A stretch of DNA of 64,000 bases from Bacillus sp. (in: firmicutes) (GCA_012842745.1 DUSF01000044.1:1-64000), one strand, 5' to 3'. Shown: positions 52,345 to 61,379, numbered from the stretch's first letter. Notes: generated by a model not told the origin, from the sequence alone. A program made the numbers and translations.

Positions 52345-52395
52345 AAAAAAAGAAACGAAGTGTCCCATATTGAGGAACACTTAGTTTCTTTTTTC
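52345..52395. terminator. Bidirectional terminator between ywhD and pbpG
   Basis: AAAAAAGAAACGAAGTGT pairs with ACACTTAGTTTCTTTTTT (one mismatch) across a 13-base loop; A and T tracts flank the stem. Confidence 0.85.
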
Positions 52396-52415
52396 TTTGC
52401 GAAAAAACATTATTT

Positions 52416-54494
52416 TTACCACCATTTAAACAGTTTATCGAACCAGCCTTTTTTCGGTTGTTCCTCCTTACGATAGTTCCTATCTAGTTCTCCATCGCCA
52501 TTCGGCAAGTGAACAGAACAATATTCGGTTGGCTCCGTGCCTTCCACATAGTAGGATAAACGGGCGTTTTTGCAATTGCTTGTCGCAAGGTAACCGTTTG
52601 CTGGATCGACATAAGCTGGTATAACTCCTTTTGGCGGTTTAAACGTTACAAATGGCTTATCCTTTAAAACATCCTCCATATACTTTGCCCAAATTCGCTT
52701 CGCATACGCTCTTTCAGCGACAATGTCTATCGTTTTGTCACGGTCATAGCCAATCCAAACCCCTGTTACAAGCTGTGGTGTAAAGCCAATCATCCAGCTA
52801 TCAGTTGTTGTTGTCCCAGATTTTCCAGCATAAAGACGTGTCAATTGGTTGGCAATGGATTGGCCGGTCACGGAAGTATAGGCATTTAATTTTTTATCAA
52901 ACATTCCCGTCATTAAATGAGCGGTAACGAAGGCAAGCGCTGGGTCCAAAATTTGTTCTTTTGTTTGCTCGTATTCATAAATCACTTCGCCATTATAATT
53001 GGCAACTTTTTCAATAAAAATAGGTGCTACATTAGCGCCGCCGTTGGCAATCGTACCATAGGCTTTGACCATATCAATCATTTTCACTGTCGATGTGCCG
53101 AGCGCAAGTGATGGAACGGCATCAAGCTTGCTCGTTATGCCAAGTGTTTTTGCTGTTTCGACAAGTTTGTCAACACCTAAAAACATATGTGTTTTTACCG
53201 CATAAATATTATCAGATAAGGCAATCGCTTGTGCCATTGTAATGAAGTCGTTCGCATAATAATTATTATAATTGTCAGGACGATAAACCGACCGGCCTTC
53301 ATCATATGGGAAACTCATTGGCTCGCTGCGCATGGTCGTTGAAGGTGTATATCCATGTGCAAGTGCCGCGTAATAGAGAAATGGCTTAAACGTGGAGCCT
53401 GGCATCCTCTCTGCCTGGGTGACCCGATTAAAAGGGCTTTTTGAATAATCACGACCACCAACTAACGCGCGCACCTTTCCCGTTTGTGGCTCCATTGATA
53501 GTAAGGCAACTTGGATTTCCGACTCTGGGTTTATAATTGTGTTAATATGCGTTTCCGCTTTTTCCTGAGCATCTGGATCTAATGTTGTGTAAACACGAAG
53601 GCCGCCTAATTCGATTGTCCGTTCATCAAGTTGGACAACATTTTTTAAAGCAAGTTTAACAGCATCTTGAAAATAAGGTGCAAGTTCTTTATGGGTAAGT
53701 TCATGATCATTTTTAAATTGCAATGGTGCTTCAAAAGCGTTTATTAACTGGGCTTCCGTTATGGTGTCGTTATTCACCATCGACTGAAGTACGATTTTTT
53801 GTCTAGTCTTGGCCCTTTTTTCATCAACAAAAGGGGAGTAATAGCTCGGTCCTTTAGGAATACCGGCAAGCATAGTAGCTTCGCTTAATGAAAGCTCATT
53901 TGCATGTTTATTAAAAAAATAGTTGGCAGCCGCTTCAATTCCATAGGCACCATGACCATAATAAATCGTGTTTAAATAGCCCTCGAGAATTTCATCTTTA
54001 CTATAGTTTGTTTCAAGCCTAATTGTATATAGAACTTCCTCAAATTTCCGCTTCCACGTTTTTTCATGCTCTAAAAATAAATTTTTTGCATATTGCTGGG
54101 TGATTGTGCTTGCACCTTGTACTTTAGCCATCGCCTTAAGATCAGCAAAGATGGCACCGAAAATTCTGTGAATATCAAAGCCATAGTGATTATAAAATTT
54201 TCGGTCTTCAATTGATATCGTGGCATCAATAACCTCTTGCGAAACTTCATTTAATGGAATCCAATAACGATTTTCCCCATTATGAACGCCTTCACCGATT
54301 ATTGTTTTTCCGTCACTAGCATAGTAGATTGTCGTTTGCGGCACCGAAAGTGGCGGCGGCCCTTTCATATAGCCATATGAGACTAAGCTAATAATTAAAA
54401 TAAGAAGTAAGATTAATAGGATGATTCCAATAACAAAAATAGCCCGTAGCCATTTTCGCGTTTTTTCAAGGTTTTCCTCGGTAATAAGCTCCAA
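52416..54494 (-). CDS. pbpG: Penicillin-binding protein class A (PbpG-like)
   Basis: About 692 residues. One N-terminal helix (IFVIGIILLILLLILIISL) anchors a GT51 glycosyltransferase (SIEDRKFYNHYGFDIHRIFG, GASTITQQYAKNLFL) and a transpeptidase. Its catalytic SxxK is in PGSTFKPFLYYAAL, followed by SDN and the KSGTTTTDSW triad. The C-terminal tail carries two Cys (TSNCKNARL and YCSVHLPNG). In B. subtilis PbpG (YwhE), made under sigma-F/G, helps form the germ cell wall; synteny here is the same. TTG 54494 fits the GGGGGG site; a longer reading to 54527 overlaps it. Confidence 0.92.
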   Translation of the reverse strand: MELITEENLEKTRKWLRAIFVIGIILLILLLILIISLVSYGYMKGPPPLSVPQTTIYYASDGKTIIGEGVHNGENRYWIPLNEVSQEVIDATISIEDRKFYNHYGFDIHRIFGAIFADLKAMAKVQGASTITQQYAKNLFLEHEKTWKRKFEEVLYTIRLETNYSKDEILEGYLNTIYYGHGAYGIEAAANYFFNKHANELSLSEATMLAGIPKGPSYYSPFVDEKRAKTRQKIVLQSMVNNDTITEAQLINAFEAPLQFKNDHELTHKELAPYFQDAVKLALKNVVQLDERTIELGGLRVYTTLDPDAQEKAETHINTIINPESEIQVALLSMEPQTGKVRALVGGRDYSKSPFNRVTQAERMPGSTFKPFLYYAALAHGYTPSTTMRSEPMSFPYDEGRSVYRPDNYNNYYANDFITMAQAIALSDNIYAVKTHMFLGVDKLVETAKTLGITSKLDAVPSLALGTSTVKMIDMVKAYGTIANGGANVAPIFIEKVANYNGEVIYEYEQTKEQILDPALAFVTAHLMTGMFDKKLNAYTSVTGQSIANQLTRLYAGKSGTTTTDSWMIGFTPQLVTGVWIGYDRDKTIDIVAERAYAKRIWAKYMEDVLKDKPFVTFKPPKGVIPAYVDPANGYLATSNCKNARLSYYVEGTEPTEYCSVHLPNGDGELDRNYRKEEQPKKGWFDKLFKWW

Positions 54495-54745
54495 TTCAAT
54501 TTCCCCCCTTTTCCGTGAGATGAGCATAGTAGTAGTATTGGAACTTTTTATTAAAAATAAACATATACGGCTCCCTAGTTAGAAAAAATCCCTTGAAATT
54601 TCACTAGATTTCACTATAATCTGTATTTGTACTTTCTGTTTTTTCAGGAATTCCATCATTTTTATAGTTACATCGGGAATAGTAATAAAGCAGTGAAAAT
54701 TGTGGCATAAGGTTTTTTTACTTTATGGAAAGGAATGGAGAAAAG

Positions 54746-55573
54746 ATGGAATTATGGTTTACTGAGAAACAGACGGAAAGCTTTGGCATTACAGCGAAGA
54801 TTAAACAGACTTTACATACAGAACAAACTGAATTTCAAAGGTTAGATGTAGTTGAGACAGTACAATTTGGCAATATGCTAATTCTAGATGGAATGGTTAT
54901 GACTACAAAAAAGGATGAGTTTGTATACCATGAAATGGTTGCCCATGTTCCGTTGTTTTCGCATCCGAACCCTGAGGATGTTCTTGTTGTAGGCGGAGGG
55001 GACGGCGGTGTCATTCGTGAGGTTTTAAAGCATCCAAGCGTGAAAAAAGCGACTTTAGTTGAAATTGATGGTAAAGTAATTGAGTATTCTAAGAAATTTT
55101 TGCCGGAAATTGCTGGGGATCTTGAAAATTCACGTGTTGAGGTAATCGTTGGCGATGGCTTTATGCATATTGCTGAGGCGGAAAACAAGTATGATGTGAT
55201 TATGGTAGATTCAACAGAGCCAGTTGGGCCAGCTGTCAATCTATTTACGAAAGGATTTTATTCAGGTATTGCGAAAGCGTTGCGAGAAGATGGCCTTTTT
55301 GTAGCACAGACGGACAATCCCTGGTTTAAAGCGGATTTAATTCGTGATGTCCAGCGCGATGTGAAAGAGATTTTTCCAATCGTAAGGTTATATACGGCTA
55401 ATGTTCCTACATATCCAAGCGGACTGTGGACTTTTACAATCGGTTCAAAAAAGCATGACCCATTAGCAGTGGAGGAAAGCCGTTTCCATGACATCGAAAC
55501 AAAGTACTATACAAAAGAACTACATAAAGCTGCGTTTGTTTTGCCGCGCTTTGTGGCAGATTTAACGAAATAA
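54746..55573 (+). CDS. speE: Spermidine synthase
   Basis: 275 residues. Transfers the aminopropyl group from decarboxylated S-adenosylmethionine to putrescine. Motifs include [56 protein letters not shown] (nucleotide site) and [19 protein letters not shown] (catalytic Asp). ATG 54746 follows GGAG; an in-frame ATG at 54725 precedes it without a site. Same strand as speB, which makes the putrescine substrate; repeat array B lies between them. Confidence 0.95.
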   Translation: MELWFTEKQTESFGITAKIKQTLHTEQTEFQRLDVVETVQFGNMLILDGMVMTTKKDEFVYHEMVAHVPLFSHPNPEDVLVVGGGDGGVIREVLKHPSVKKATLVEIDGKVIEYSKKFLPEIAGDLENSRVEVIVGDGFMHIAEAENKYDVIMVDSTEPVGPAVNLFTKGFYSGIAKALREDGLFVAQTDNPWFKADLIRDVQRDVKEIFPIVRLYTANVPTYPSGLWTFTIGSKKHDPLAVEESRFHDIETKYYTKELHKAAFVLPRFVADLTK

Positions 55574-55599
55574 GCTAGCGTAGAGTATGAGTACTGCTG

Positions 55600-55731
55600 T
55601 CTATTGTCCTAATTTAGACGTTTATTGTCCGAGTTGCTCCCTTTATTGTCCAGTGGAAGATTATATTGTCTATCAACGGCAGTTTATTGTCCGAAAAAGC
55701 ACTTTTATTGTCCGATTGCTAGTTATTGTAA
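55600..55731 (+). repeat. 21-bp phased repeat array B (six TTTATTGTCC cores plus a decayed copy)
   Basis: Cores start at 55600 (TCTATTGTCC), 55621, 55642, 55662 (TATATTGTCT), 55683, 55704 and a weak one at 55722. Steps are 21, 21, 20, 21, 21 and 18. Four copies are exact. Spacers are unrelated 10-11-mers. The array fills the 177-base gap between speE and speB and so is probably transcribed with them. Because 21 bp is seven codons, it gives a false open frame that joins speB. Confidence 0.95.
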
Positions 55732-55750
55732 ATATGGAGGTTTAAAAAAT

Positions 55751-56632
55751 ATGAGATTTGATGAAACATATTCAGGAAATGTTTTTATAAAAAGTCATCC
55801 GCATTTTGAAGAAAGCGAAGCCGTTTTATATGGAATGCCAATGGATTGGACCGTAAGCTTTCGTCCGGGCTCACGATTTGGTCCAGCACGAATTCGTGAA
55901 GTATCGGTTGGGTTGGAAGAATATAGTGCTTATTTAGACCGAGAGTTGGAAGAGGTTAAATATTATGATGCCGGTGATATTCCGCTTCCGTTTGGCAATG
56001 CCCAAAGAAGCCTTGATATGATTGAGGAGTTTGTCGATGGAATTTTAGCGGCAGATAAGTTTCCACTTGGAATGGGTGGCGAGCACTTAGTTACATGGCC
56101 AGTTATTCGAGCGATGTACAAAAAATATCCGGATTTAGCAATTATACATATGGATGCACATACTGATCTTCGCGAGGACTACGAAGGGGAACCATTATCA
56201 CACTCAACACCCATTCGCAAAGCAGCAGAATTGATAGGGCCAACGAATGTATTTTCTTTCGGTATTCGCTCTGGGATGAAAGAAGAATTCGAGTGGGCTA
56301 AAGAAGTAGGCATGTATATTGCGAAGTTTGAAGTACTAGAGCCATTGAAGGAAATTTTACCGAAGCTTGCTGGCCGTCCAGTTTATGTTACGATTGATAT
56401 TGATGTATTGGACCCAGCATTTGCACCTGGGACAGGAACAGTTGACGCAGGTGGCATTACTTCCCGTGAACTACTTGCCTCCATCCATGAAATTGCCAAA
56501 TCTGATATAAAAGTAGTCGGAGCAGACTTAGTTGAGGTTGCCCCAATCTACGACCCATCTGAACAAACAGCCAATACAGCAAGCAAATTGCTGCGTGAAA
56601 TGATTTTAGGCTGGGTACAGAAAAGAAAATAG
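55751..56632 (+). CDS. speB: Agmatinase
   Basis: 293 residues. A ureohydrolase that splits agmatine to putrescine and urea. The binuclear manganese ligands are visible in GMGGEHLVTW, IIHMDAHTDLRE, and VTIDIDVLDPAFAPGTGT; a further family motif is VGADLVEVAPIYD. ATG 55751 has GGAGG 10 bases upstream. A longer open frame extends to 55625 but runs through repeat array B and encodes repeated Tyr-Cys-Pro units, so it is not genuine. Forms the putrescine-spermidine pathway with speE. Confidence 0.95.
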   Translation: MRFDETYSGNVFIKSHPHFEESEAVLYGMPMDWTVSFRPGSRFGPARIREVSVGLEEYSAYLDRELEEVKYYDAGDIPLPFGNAQRSLDMIEEFVDGILAADKFPLGMGGEHLVTWPVIRAMYKKYPDLAIIHMDAHTDLREDYEGEPLSHSTPIRKAAELIGPTNVFSFGIRSGMKEEFEWAKEVGMYIAKFEVLEPLKEILPKLAGRPVYVTIDIDVLDPAFAPGTGTVDAGGITSRELLASIHEIAKSDIKVVGADLVEVAPIYDPSEQTANTASKLLREMILGWVQKRK

Positions 56633-56641
56633 CCATTAAAA

Positions 56642-56675
56642 AAACACTTGTGGACTTATGGACAAGTGTTTTTTT
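56642..56675 (+). terminator. Terminator after speB
   Basis: AACACTTGT / ACAAGTGTT arms followed by seven Ts. Repeat array C begins inside the T run. Confidence 0.85.
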
Positions 56676-56765
56676 ATTGTCGGAAAACGGGAATTTATTG
56701 TCCGTTATTACATTTTATTGTCCAGAAATCCCCTTATATTGTCCGGGAATCGTAACTTATTGTCC
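56673..56765 (+). repeat. 21-bp phased repeat array C (five TTTATTGTCC cores)
   Basis: Cores start at 56673 (TTTATTGTCG), 56694, 56714, 56735 (TATATTGTCC) and 56756 (CTTATTGTCC). Steps are 21, 20, 21 and 21. Spacers are unrelated. The array starts in the T run of the speB terminator and ends 55 bases before the gntR promoter. Two overlapping forward open frames here encode only repeat-derived peptides and are not genes. Confidence 0.94.
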
Positions 56766-56820
56766 AATTACCATAAAAAGGAGAATAAGTCTGCCGCCCA
56801 ATTTGCCACAAATCTTATTA

Positions 56821-56853
56821 TTGACAATACTGTATTATTCACTATAATACAGT
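56821..56853 (+). promoter_or_regulatory. Sigma-A promoter with GntR operator
   Basis: TTGACA (56821-56826), a 16-bp spacer and TATAAT (56843-56848) make a strong promoter. ACTGTATTAT and ATAATACAGT (56829-56838, 56844-56853) form a perfect 10-bp inverted repeat that overlaps the spacer and -10 box. This is the expected arrangement for self-repression by the YtrA-type regulator encoded next. Confidence 0.85.
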
Positions 56854-56906
56854 TATAACACATAATACAACTAACACAGCAAGATGAGAGGAGGCTAACC
56901 AAAAAC

Positions 56907-57296
56907 ATGTTCCAATTAGATATCCGCAGCCGGGTGCCCATCTATGAACAGCTCGTCGAAAAGTTGAAAGACTTAATTATTAATGAAGTGTTAAAAGCAG
57001 ACGAACAATTGCCGTCCGTTCGCCAGATGGCAAAGGATTTAACAATCAATCCGAATACGATTCAAAAGGCATACCGTGAATTAGAACATCAAGGCTATAT
57101 TTACTCAGTGCCAGGGAAGGGCAGTTTTGTCACACCGCCGTCAGAGATCAACAAGGGGGAAAAGGTGAAGAAGATGAAACAAGAATTAATGAAATTAATT
57201 TCCGAAGCCATTTTTCTAGGAGTGGAAAAAGAGGAGATTGTTTCACTCATTGAAGAGGCGGAAAAGTCAATCAAAGGAGGGGAGAAGCATGATTGA
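56907..57296 (+). CDS. GntR-family (YtrA-type) transcriptional regulator
   Basis: 129 residues. A winged helix (VPIYEQLVEKLKDLIINEVL, LPSVRQMAKDLTINPNTIQK, YRELEHQGYIYSVPGKGSFV) is followed by only about 45 residues of helix, the short C-terminal part of the YtrA subfamily, which controls ABC transporter operons. GAGAGGAGG lies upstream. It overlaps the ATPase gene by eight bases. The perfect inverted repeat in its promoter is its probable operator. Confidence 0.92.
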   Translation: MFQLDIRSRVPIYEQLVEKLKDLIINEVLKADEQLPSVRQMAKDLTINPNTIQKAYRELEHQGYIYSVPGKGSFVTPPSEINKGEKVKKMKQELMKLISEAIFLGVEKEEIVSLIEEAEKSIKGGEKHD

Positions 57297-58191
57297 AATA
57301 AAAAATGTCCGTAAAGCCTTTGAAGACTCGGAAGCTGTAAAAAATGTCAGCTTACATATTGAAAAAGGCTCCATCTATGGGCTACTCGGCTCAAATGGTG
57401 CGGGAAAAACAACACTTCTTAAAATTTTAGCTGGCATTTACAAACAAGATAGTGGAGAAATTCAAATTAACAACCAATTAGTCTTTGAAAATATTAATCT
57501 TAAGCAAAAGCTTATTTTCCTGCCTGATGCCCTATACTTTTTTTCACAATATACAATTAAGCAAATGGCTGATTACTATCGGAGTCTTTACCCATCATGG
57601 AATGAGGAACGCTATAAAAAATTAGGTAAAGTTTTTCCGATTGACGAAAATAAAAAGGTCCACCGCCTTTCAAAAGGGATGCAACGCCAGGTTGCTTTTT
57701 GGTTATCGCTTGCCACAATGCCTGATGTATTAATTCTTGATGAGCCGCTTGATGGCTTGGATGCGGTGATGCGACAAAAAGTAAAAAATTTACTCGTACA
57801 GGATGTTGCAGACAGAGAAATGACGGTCCTCATTTCCTCACATAACTTGCGGGAAGTGGAGGATATTTGCGACCATGTCGGGATTTTACATCACGGAGAA
57901 ATCATTATTGAAAAAGATTTAGATGATTTAAAAGCAGATGTTCATAAAATTCAAGTGGCATTTAAAGCGGGGGAAACACCAGTACAATTTTTACAAAGTC
58001 TAGACGTTCTTTATCAGGAAACACGCGGAAGTGTGCTTCTATGTATTGTCAGAGGGAAAGAGGAGGATGTCACTGCAAAAGTACAATCGTTCCATCCTGT
58101 ACTGTTTGACCTATTGCCGTTAACGCTGGAGGAAATTTTTATTTACGAAATGGGGGATGTCGGTTATGCAATCGAAAGTATCATCGTTTAA
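57289..58191 (+). CDS. ABC transporter ATP-binding protein of the GntR operon
   Basis: 300 residues. Walker A is GSNGAGKTT, the signature is LSKGMQRQVAFWLSLA and Walker B is VLILDEPLDGLD. The ATPase half resembles YtrB and other antibiotic-peptide or envelope-stress transporters; the C-terminal 80 residues form an extra domain. ATG 57289 follows AAAGGAGGGG at 7 bases; a longer reading from 57238 lacks one. Its end overlaps the permease gene by about 26 bases. Confidence 0.9.
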   Translation: MIEIKNVRKAFEDSEAVKNVSLHIEKGSIYGLLGSNGAGKTTLLKILAGIYKQDSGEIQINNQLVFENINLKQKLIFLPDALYFFSQYTIKQMADYYRSLYPSWNEERYKKLGKVFPIDENKKVHRLSKGMQRQVAFWLSLATMPDVLILDEPLDGLDAVMRQKVKNLLVQDVADREMTVLISSHNLREVEDICDHVGILHHGEIIIEKDLDDLKADVHKIQVAFKAGETPVQFLQSLDVLYQETRGSVLLCIVRGKEEDVTAKVQSFHPVLFDLLPLTLEEIFIYEMGDVGYAIESIIV

Positions 58192-60193
58192 ACGCGGCAT
58201 TGTTTTGCAAGATTTACGCAGTGTTGGCTGGATCGGCATCATTTATCTAATCGCACTTTTGTTTGCAGTACCTTTGCAGTTAGTCATGCTGGCTGAAAAT
58301 GATCAACTTTTATATCAACTAATAGAAACCCGTGGTCTTTTTACAGTTTTAGCTGGTGCTCAAGGTTTTTTAATATTTACGATACCGATTATACTAGCTG
58401 TTATTCTTTCACGGTATTTGCATGTAAAAATAGCAGCCGATTTCATTCATAGTTTACCAATTAAAAGAACAGCCCTATTGAACCATCATTTTCTCATAGG
58501 AGCATTTTTGCTAGTTGTACCGGTTATAATTACAGCTGTTTTTATTGCGATAGTACATGGGATATTAGGATTCGATGATTATTTTACAATGGTAGAAATT
58601 GCGAAATGGGCTGGAATCACTATTTTATTTAATCTATTTGTGTTTGTCATGACGATGCTAATTGGAATGGTTACAGGCATTTCGGCCGTACAGGTTGTCT
58701 TAACTTATATTTTTCTAATCTTTCCTGCTGGCGTTATGGTGTTATTTAATTTTAATCTAAAGTACTTTCTATACGGATTTGCTTATGATTATTACTTTAA
58801 TCGAGATATTGCAAGTTTATCACCAGTGCTCCGGTTCGCAGAGATTTGGACTTGGAAGTTCACGATAACGGAAATATTGGTCTATATCGTAGTAACTGTC
58901 GTTTTCTACTTATTGACAATGTTTGCTTATAAAAAAAGATCTATTGAAGCTGCAACACAAGCGATTGCCTTCCGTTCTTTAAGGCCGATTTTCAAGTACG
59001 GTGTGACATTCTGTACAATGCTAGTAGGCGGGATGTATTTTGGCGAAACACAGCAGCAATCCATCGGCTGGATTTTATTCGGCTATATTTTCGGCTCCAT
59101 CTTTGGCTATGTGATTGCTGAAATGGTGCTCGAAAAGACGTGGCGAATTTTTAGAAGGATGAAGGGGTATGTTGTCTTTGCCGTGGCTGTCGTTGCAATT
59201 GGTTTTCTGTTAATTTTAGATAGTACTGGTTATGAGAAAAAAATGCCGGCAGCAGCCGAAATTGAACGTGCTTATTTTGCTGAAGGTATTCACTGGTTAA
59301 AGGTGGGAGATGACGAAGCCGCTTATGGCGAAGTGATGGCTAAAGATGGGACTTTCATTGAAAGCGCCATAAATAATGAAAATCTCTTTTATTTTAACAA
59401 TCCTGATAATATCAATTCCATATTGAAACTGCATCAGCAGTTAGTGATGAATAAAAGTAATAAAAAGAGTGACAATCCAAGGTACAATAAACACCTTGCA
59501 ATTGCTTATGAGCTAAAAAACGGCTCGAAGGTCGTCCGCCAATACCAAATTCCTGAAAAAGCCTATCACGAATTCTTAAAGCCGATTTATGAATCAGAGG
59601 AATTTAAATACTCAAATTACGAGTTATTAAGATTAAAAGAAGGAACGACCATTGATAAGATATCAACTTCCTCAAGAATAAAAAGCTCTGTATTTGTTGA
59701 TGCAAAACAAATTGAGGAAATAATCGATGCACTAAAATTGGATATGCTCGAAGAGCCGTATGAAGAAATGGTCAATAAGCGCGAAACATGGGGGCATATG
59801 GAGATATTATTAAGAAATAATGAACGCTTATACATTCCATGGAAAAAATCTTATACTCATTTCGAAGCTTGGTTAAAGAAAAATAATAAGCTAGAATTGG
59901 TTAAATTAATGCCAGAGGATCTCTCGTATGCAACGGTTATTCAAGTTGATGATAATTTTAGTGAAAAAGCATTCAACGGAATGTCCGGAGAGTTTATAGA
60001 GAATTTGTTTGCAAACAATGAGAACTCTTTCAAGATTGAAGACCCGAACCAGCTTGAAGAATGCTTATACGAAGCATCTTGGCGATTGGAAGGAGAATAT
60101 TTACTTGCCATTCATTATAAAACAAATGGAAATCCCGATTTCTATGGCTTTGTTGATGTTCCACCATTCATCGTCGAACATTTTAAAAAATAA
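58166..60193 (+). CDS. Large ABC transporter membrane protein of the GntR operon
   Basis: About 675 residues. Residues 1-380 hold six to eight helices in ABC-2-like order (GWIGIIYLIALLFAVPLQLV, FIHSLPIKRTALLNHHFLIG), the second being the coupling motif of YtrC/D-type permeases. The C-terminal 300 residues form an extracytoplasmic or cytosolic hydrophilic domain without a known fold name. ATG 58166 follows GGGGG by 9 bases; ATG 58157 overlaps that site. Probably works with the preceding ATPase in export or removal of an envelope-active compound. Confidence 0.82.
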   Translation: MQSKVSSFKRGIVLQDLRSVGWIGIIYLIALLFAVPLQLVMLAENDQLLYQLIETRGLFTVLAGAQGFLIFTIPIILAVILSRYLHVKIAADFIHSLPIKRTALLNHHFLIGAFLLVVPVIITAVFIAIVHGILGFDDYFTMVEIAKWAGITILFNLFVFVMTMLIGMVTGISAVQVVLTYIFLIFPAGVMVLFNFNLKYFLYGFAYDYYFNRDIASLSPVLRFAEIWTWKFTITEILVYIVVTVVFYLLTMFAYKKRSIEAATQAIAFRSLRPIFKYGVTFCTMLVGGMYFGETQQQSIGWILFGYIFGSIFGYVIAEMVLEKTWRIFRRMKGYVVFAVAVVAIGFLLILDSTGYEKKMPAAAEIERAYFAEGIHWLKVGDDEAAYGEVMAKDGTFIESAINNENLFYFNNPDNINSILKLHQQLVMNKSNKKSDNPRYNKHLAIAYELKNGSKVVRQYQIPEKAYHEFLKPIYESEEFKYSNYELLRLKEGTTIDKISTSSRIKSSVFVDAKQIEEIIDALKLDMLEEPYEEMVNKRETWGHMEILLRNNERLYIPWKKSYTHFEAWLKKNNKLELVKLMPEDLSYATVIQVDDNFSEKAFNGMSGEFIENLFANNENSFKIEDPNQLEECLYEASWRLEGEYLLAIHYKTNGNPDFYGFVDVPPFIVEHFKK

Positions 60194-60200
60194 AAAATAG

Positions 60201-60232
60201 ACCAGCTTAGTATGTTGCTAAGCTGGTTTTTC
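60201..60232 (+). terminator. Terminator of the GntR-ABC operon
   Basis: ACCAGCTTAG / CTAAGCTGGT perfect stem with a seven-base loop and T run. Confidence 0.92.
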
Positions 60233-60319
60233 CTGTTCAAATAATAAGTTTTGACAGGAAAAATCACACGTTTTGTCGAATAATATAATAGAACGTCGAT
60301 TTATAATTGGAGGTGCACG

Positions 60320-60745
60320 ATGGAAAATACAATACTAGTCCCTGTTGATGGTTCAGACCATTCAAGAAGAGCGTTGAAATTTGCTGTTCATATTGCGAAA
60401 GGACTTCAAGCAAAAATAATTGTTCTAAATGTTCAGATAAGCCTTAATACACGTAATGTCAAAAGATTTATAAGCCAAGAACAAATCCGTGAATATCAAG
60501 AAGAGGAAGCACAAGAAGCTATCAATAAAGTATTAGATATAGTAGAAGGACAAGATATAGAGGTAGTGACAAAATTTAGAGTAGGGTCACCAGACATGGA
60601 AATTTGTAAAGAAGCAGGGGAAGAACAAGTAACCTCTATCGTAATGGGAACGAGAGGTTTAGGTGCTTTTAAAAGAAATATACTAGGCAGCGTCAGCTAT
60701 AGTGTTCTACAACAAGCACCATGTCCTGTAACGGTTGTACCATAA
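60320..60745 (+). CDS. Universal stress protein (UspA family)
   Basis: 141 residues with the UspA alpha/beta fold: ILVPVDGSDHSRRALKFAVH at the start and the ATP-binding motif GTRGLGAFKRNILGSVSYSV near the end, matching G-2x-G-9x-G-S. The MJ0577-like group binds ATP. A short inserted segment (NTRNVKRFISQEQIREYQ) is usual. AATTGGAGGTG precedes the ATG. Monocistronic with its own terminator; a TATAAT lies at 60284-60289. Confidence 0.92.
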   Translation: MENTILVPVDGSDHSRRALKFAVHIAKGLQAKIIVLNVQISLNTRNVKRFISQEQIREYQEEEAQEAINKVLDIVEGQDIEVVTKFRVGSPDMEICKEAGEEQVTSIVMGTRGLGAFKRNILGSVSYSVLQQAPCPVTVVP

Positions 60746-60776
60746 TAAAAAATATTTAAAAACCACTTCATATACG

Positions 60777-60815
60777 AACGCTTGGATGATCTTAAATGAA
60801 ATCCAGGCGTTTTTC
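60777..60815 (+). terminator. Terminator after the usp gene
   Basis: AACGCTTGGA / TCCAGGCGTT arms (one G-U pair) followed by Ts. Confidence 0.82.
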
Positions 60816-60907
60816 TAAAGTGACATATTCCCCACGTCTTCCTATTGCGAACATTGGATACAATTAATATAATAGATTAGTTAAAGAGACTATGAGGACG
60901 TGTCTAA

Positions 60908-61357
60908 ATGGTGGAAAAAGATTCAGCAAAAATTCCAATCCGACTAAAGCTTGTAACTGAAATTCGCGATGGTGCAGGCCGAAAAGAATTGCTAACAACT
61001 AAGGTAGAAGGTACTTTATATTCGAAAGAAGATGCAACATTTCTTGCTTATAAGGAAATGATGGAGAACGTAGGCGAGATATCGAATATAATAAAAATCA
61101 AAACCGATGAGGTGACGATTATCCGTTCCGGTGGAGTATCGATGCGCCATACATACAAAAAAGGTGCAACAACCTCAGGCCACTACCAAAGTCCGTATGG
61201 AATGATGGAAATGGTCACAAAAACAGAAAACGTCGATTATACATACAGTACAAAATCACAAAAGGCGAAATTAGTCTTGTCATATCAATTGCAAATGCAA
61301 GGAGAATGGGTAGGCCGTCATCGGCTAACTTTTTTAATAGAAAGGCTCTATACATAA
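60908..61357 (+). CDS. ywiB: DUF1934 protein YwiB
   Basis: 149 residues, a beta-barrel lipocalin-like protein of unknown role. The segments IPIRLKLVTEIRDGAGRKEL, DEVTIIRSGGVSMRHTYKKG and MEMVTKTENVDYTYS belong to the DUF1934 family; the last strand reads LSYQLQMQGEWVGRHRLTF. In Bacillus it stands directly before argS, as here (22 bases), and the two are probably co-transcribed. GAGGACG lies 9 bases before the ATG. Confidence 0.92.
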   Translation: MVEKDSAKIPIRLKLVTEIRDGAGRKELLTTKVEGTLYSKEDATFLAYKEMMENVGEISNIIKIKTDEVTIIRSGGVSMRHTYKKGATTSGHYQSPYGMMEMVTKTENVDYTYSTKSQKAKLVLSYQLQMQGEWVGRHRLTFLIERLYT

Positions 61358-61379
61358 AAATTTTAGGAGGTAGTCCACG

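Noticed and set aside
56650..56858. Two overlapping forward frames of about 65 codons downstream of speB
   Set aside because: They consist of repeat-derived heptads from array C, lack ribosome sites and run into the gntR promoter.
60251..60289. Sigma-A promoter from TTGACA (60251) to TATAAT (60284) for the usp gene
   Set aside because: The spacing is 27 bases, too long for a single promoter. One of the two boxes may be used with an unseen partner, so no promoter is claimed.
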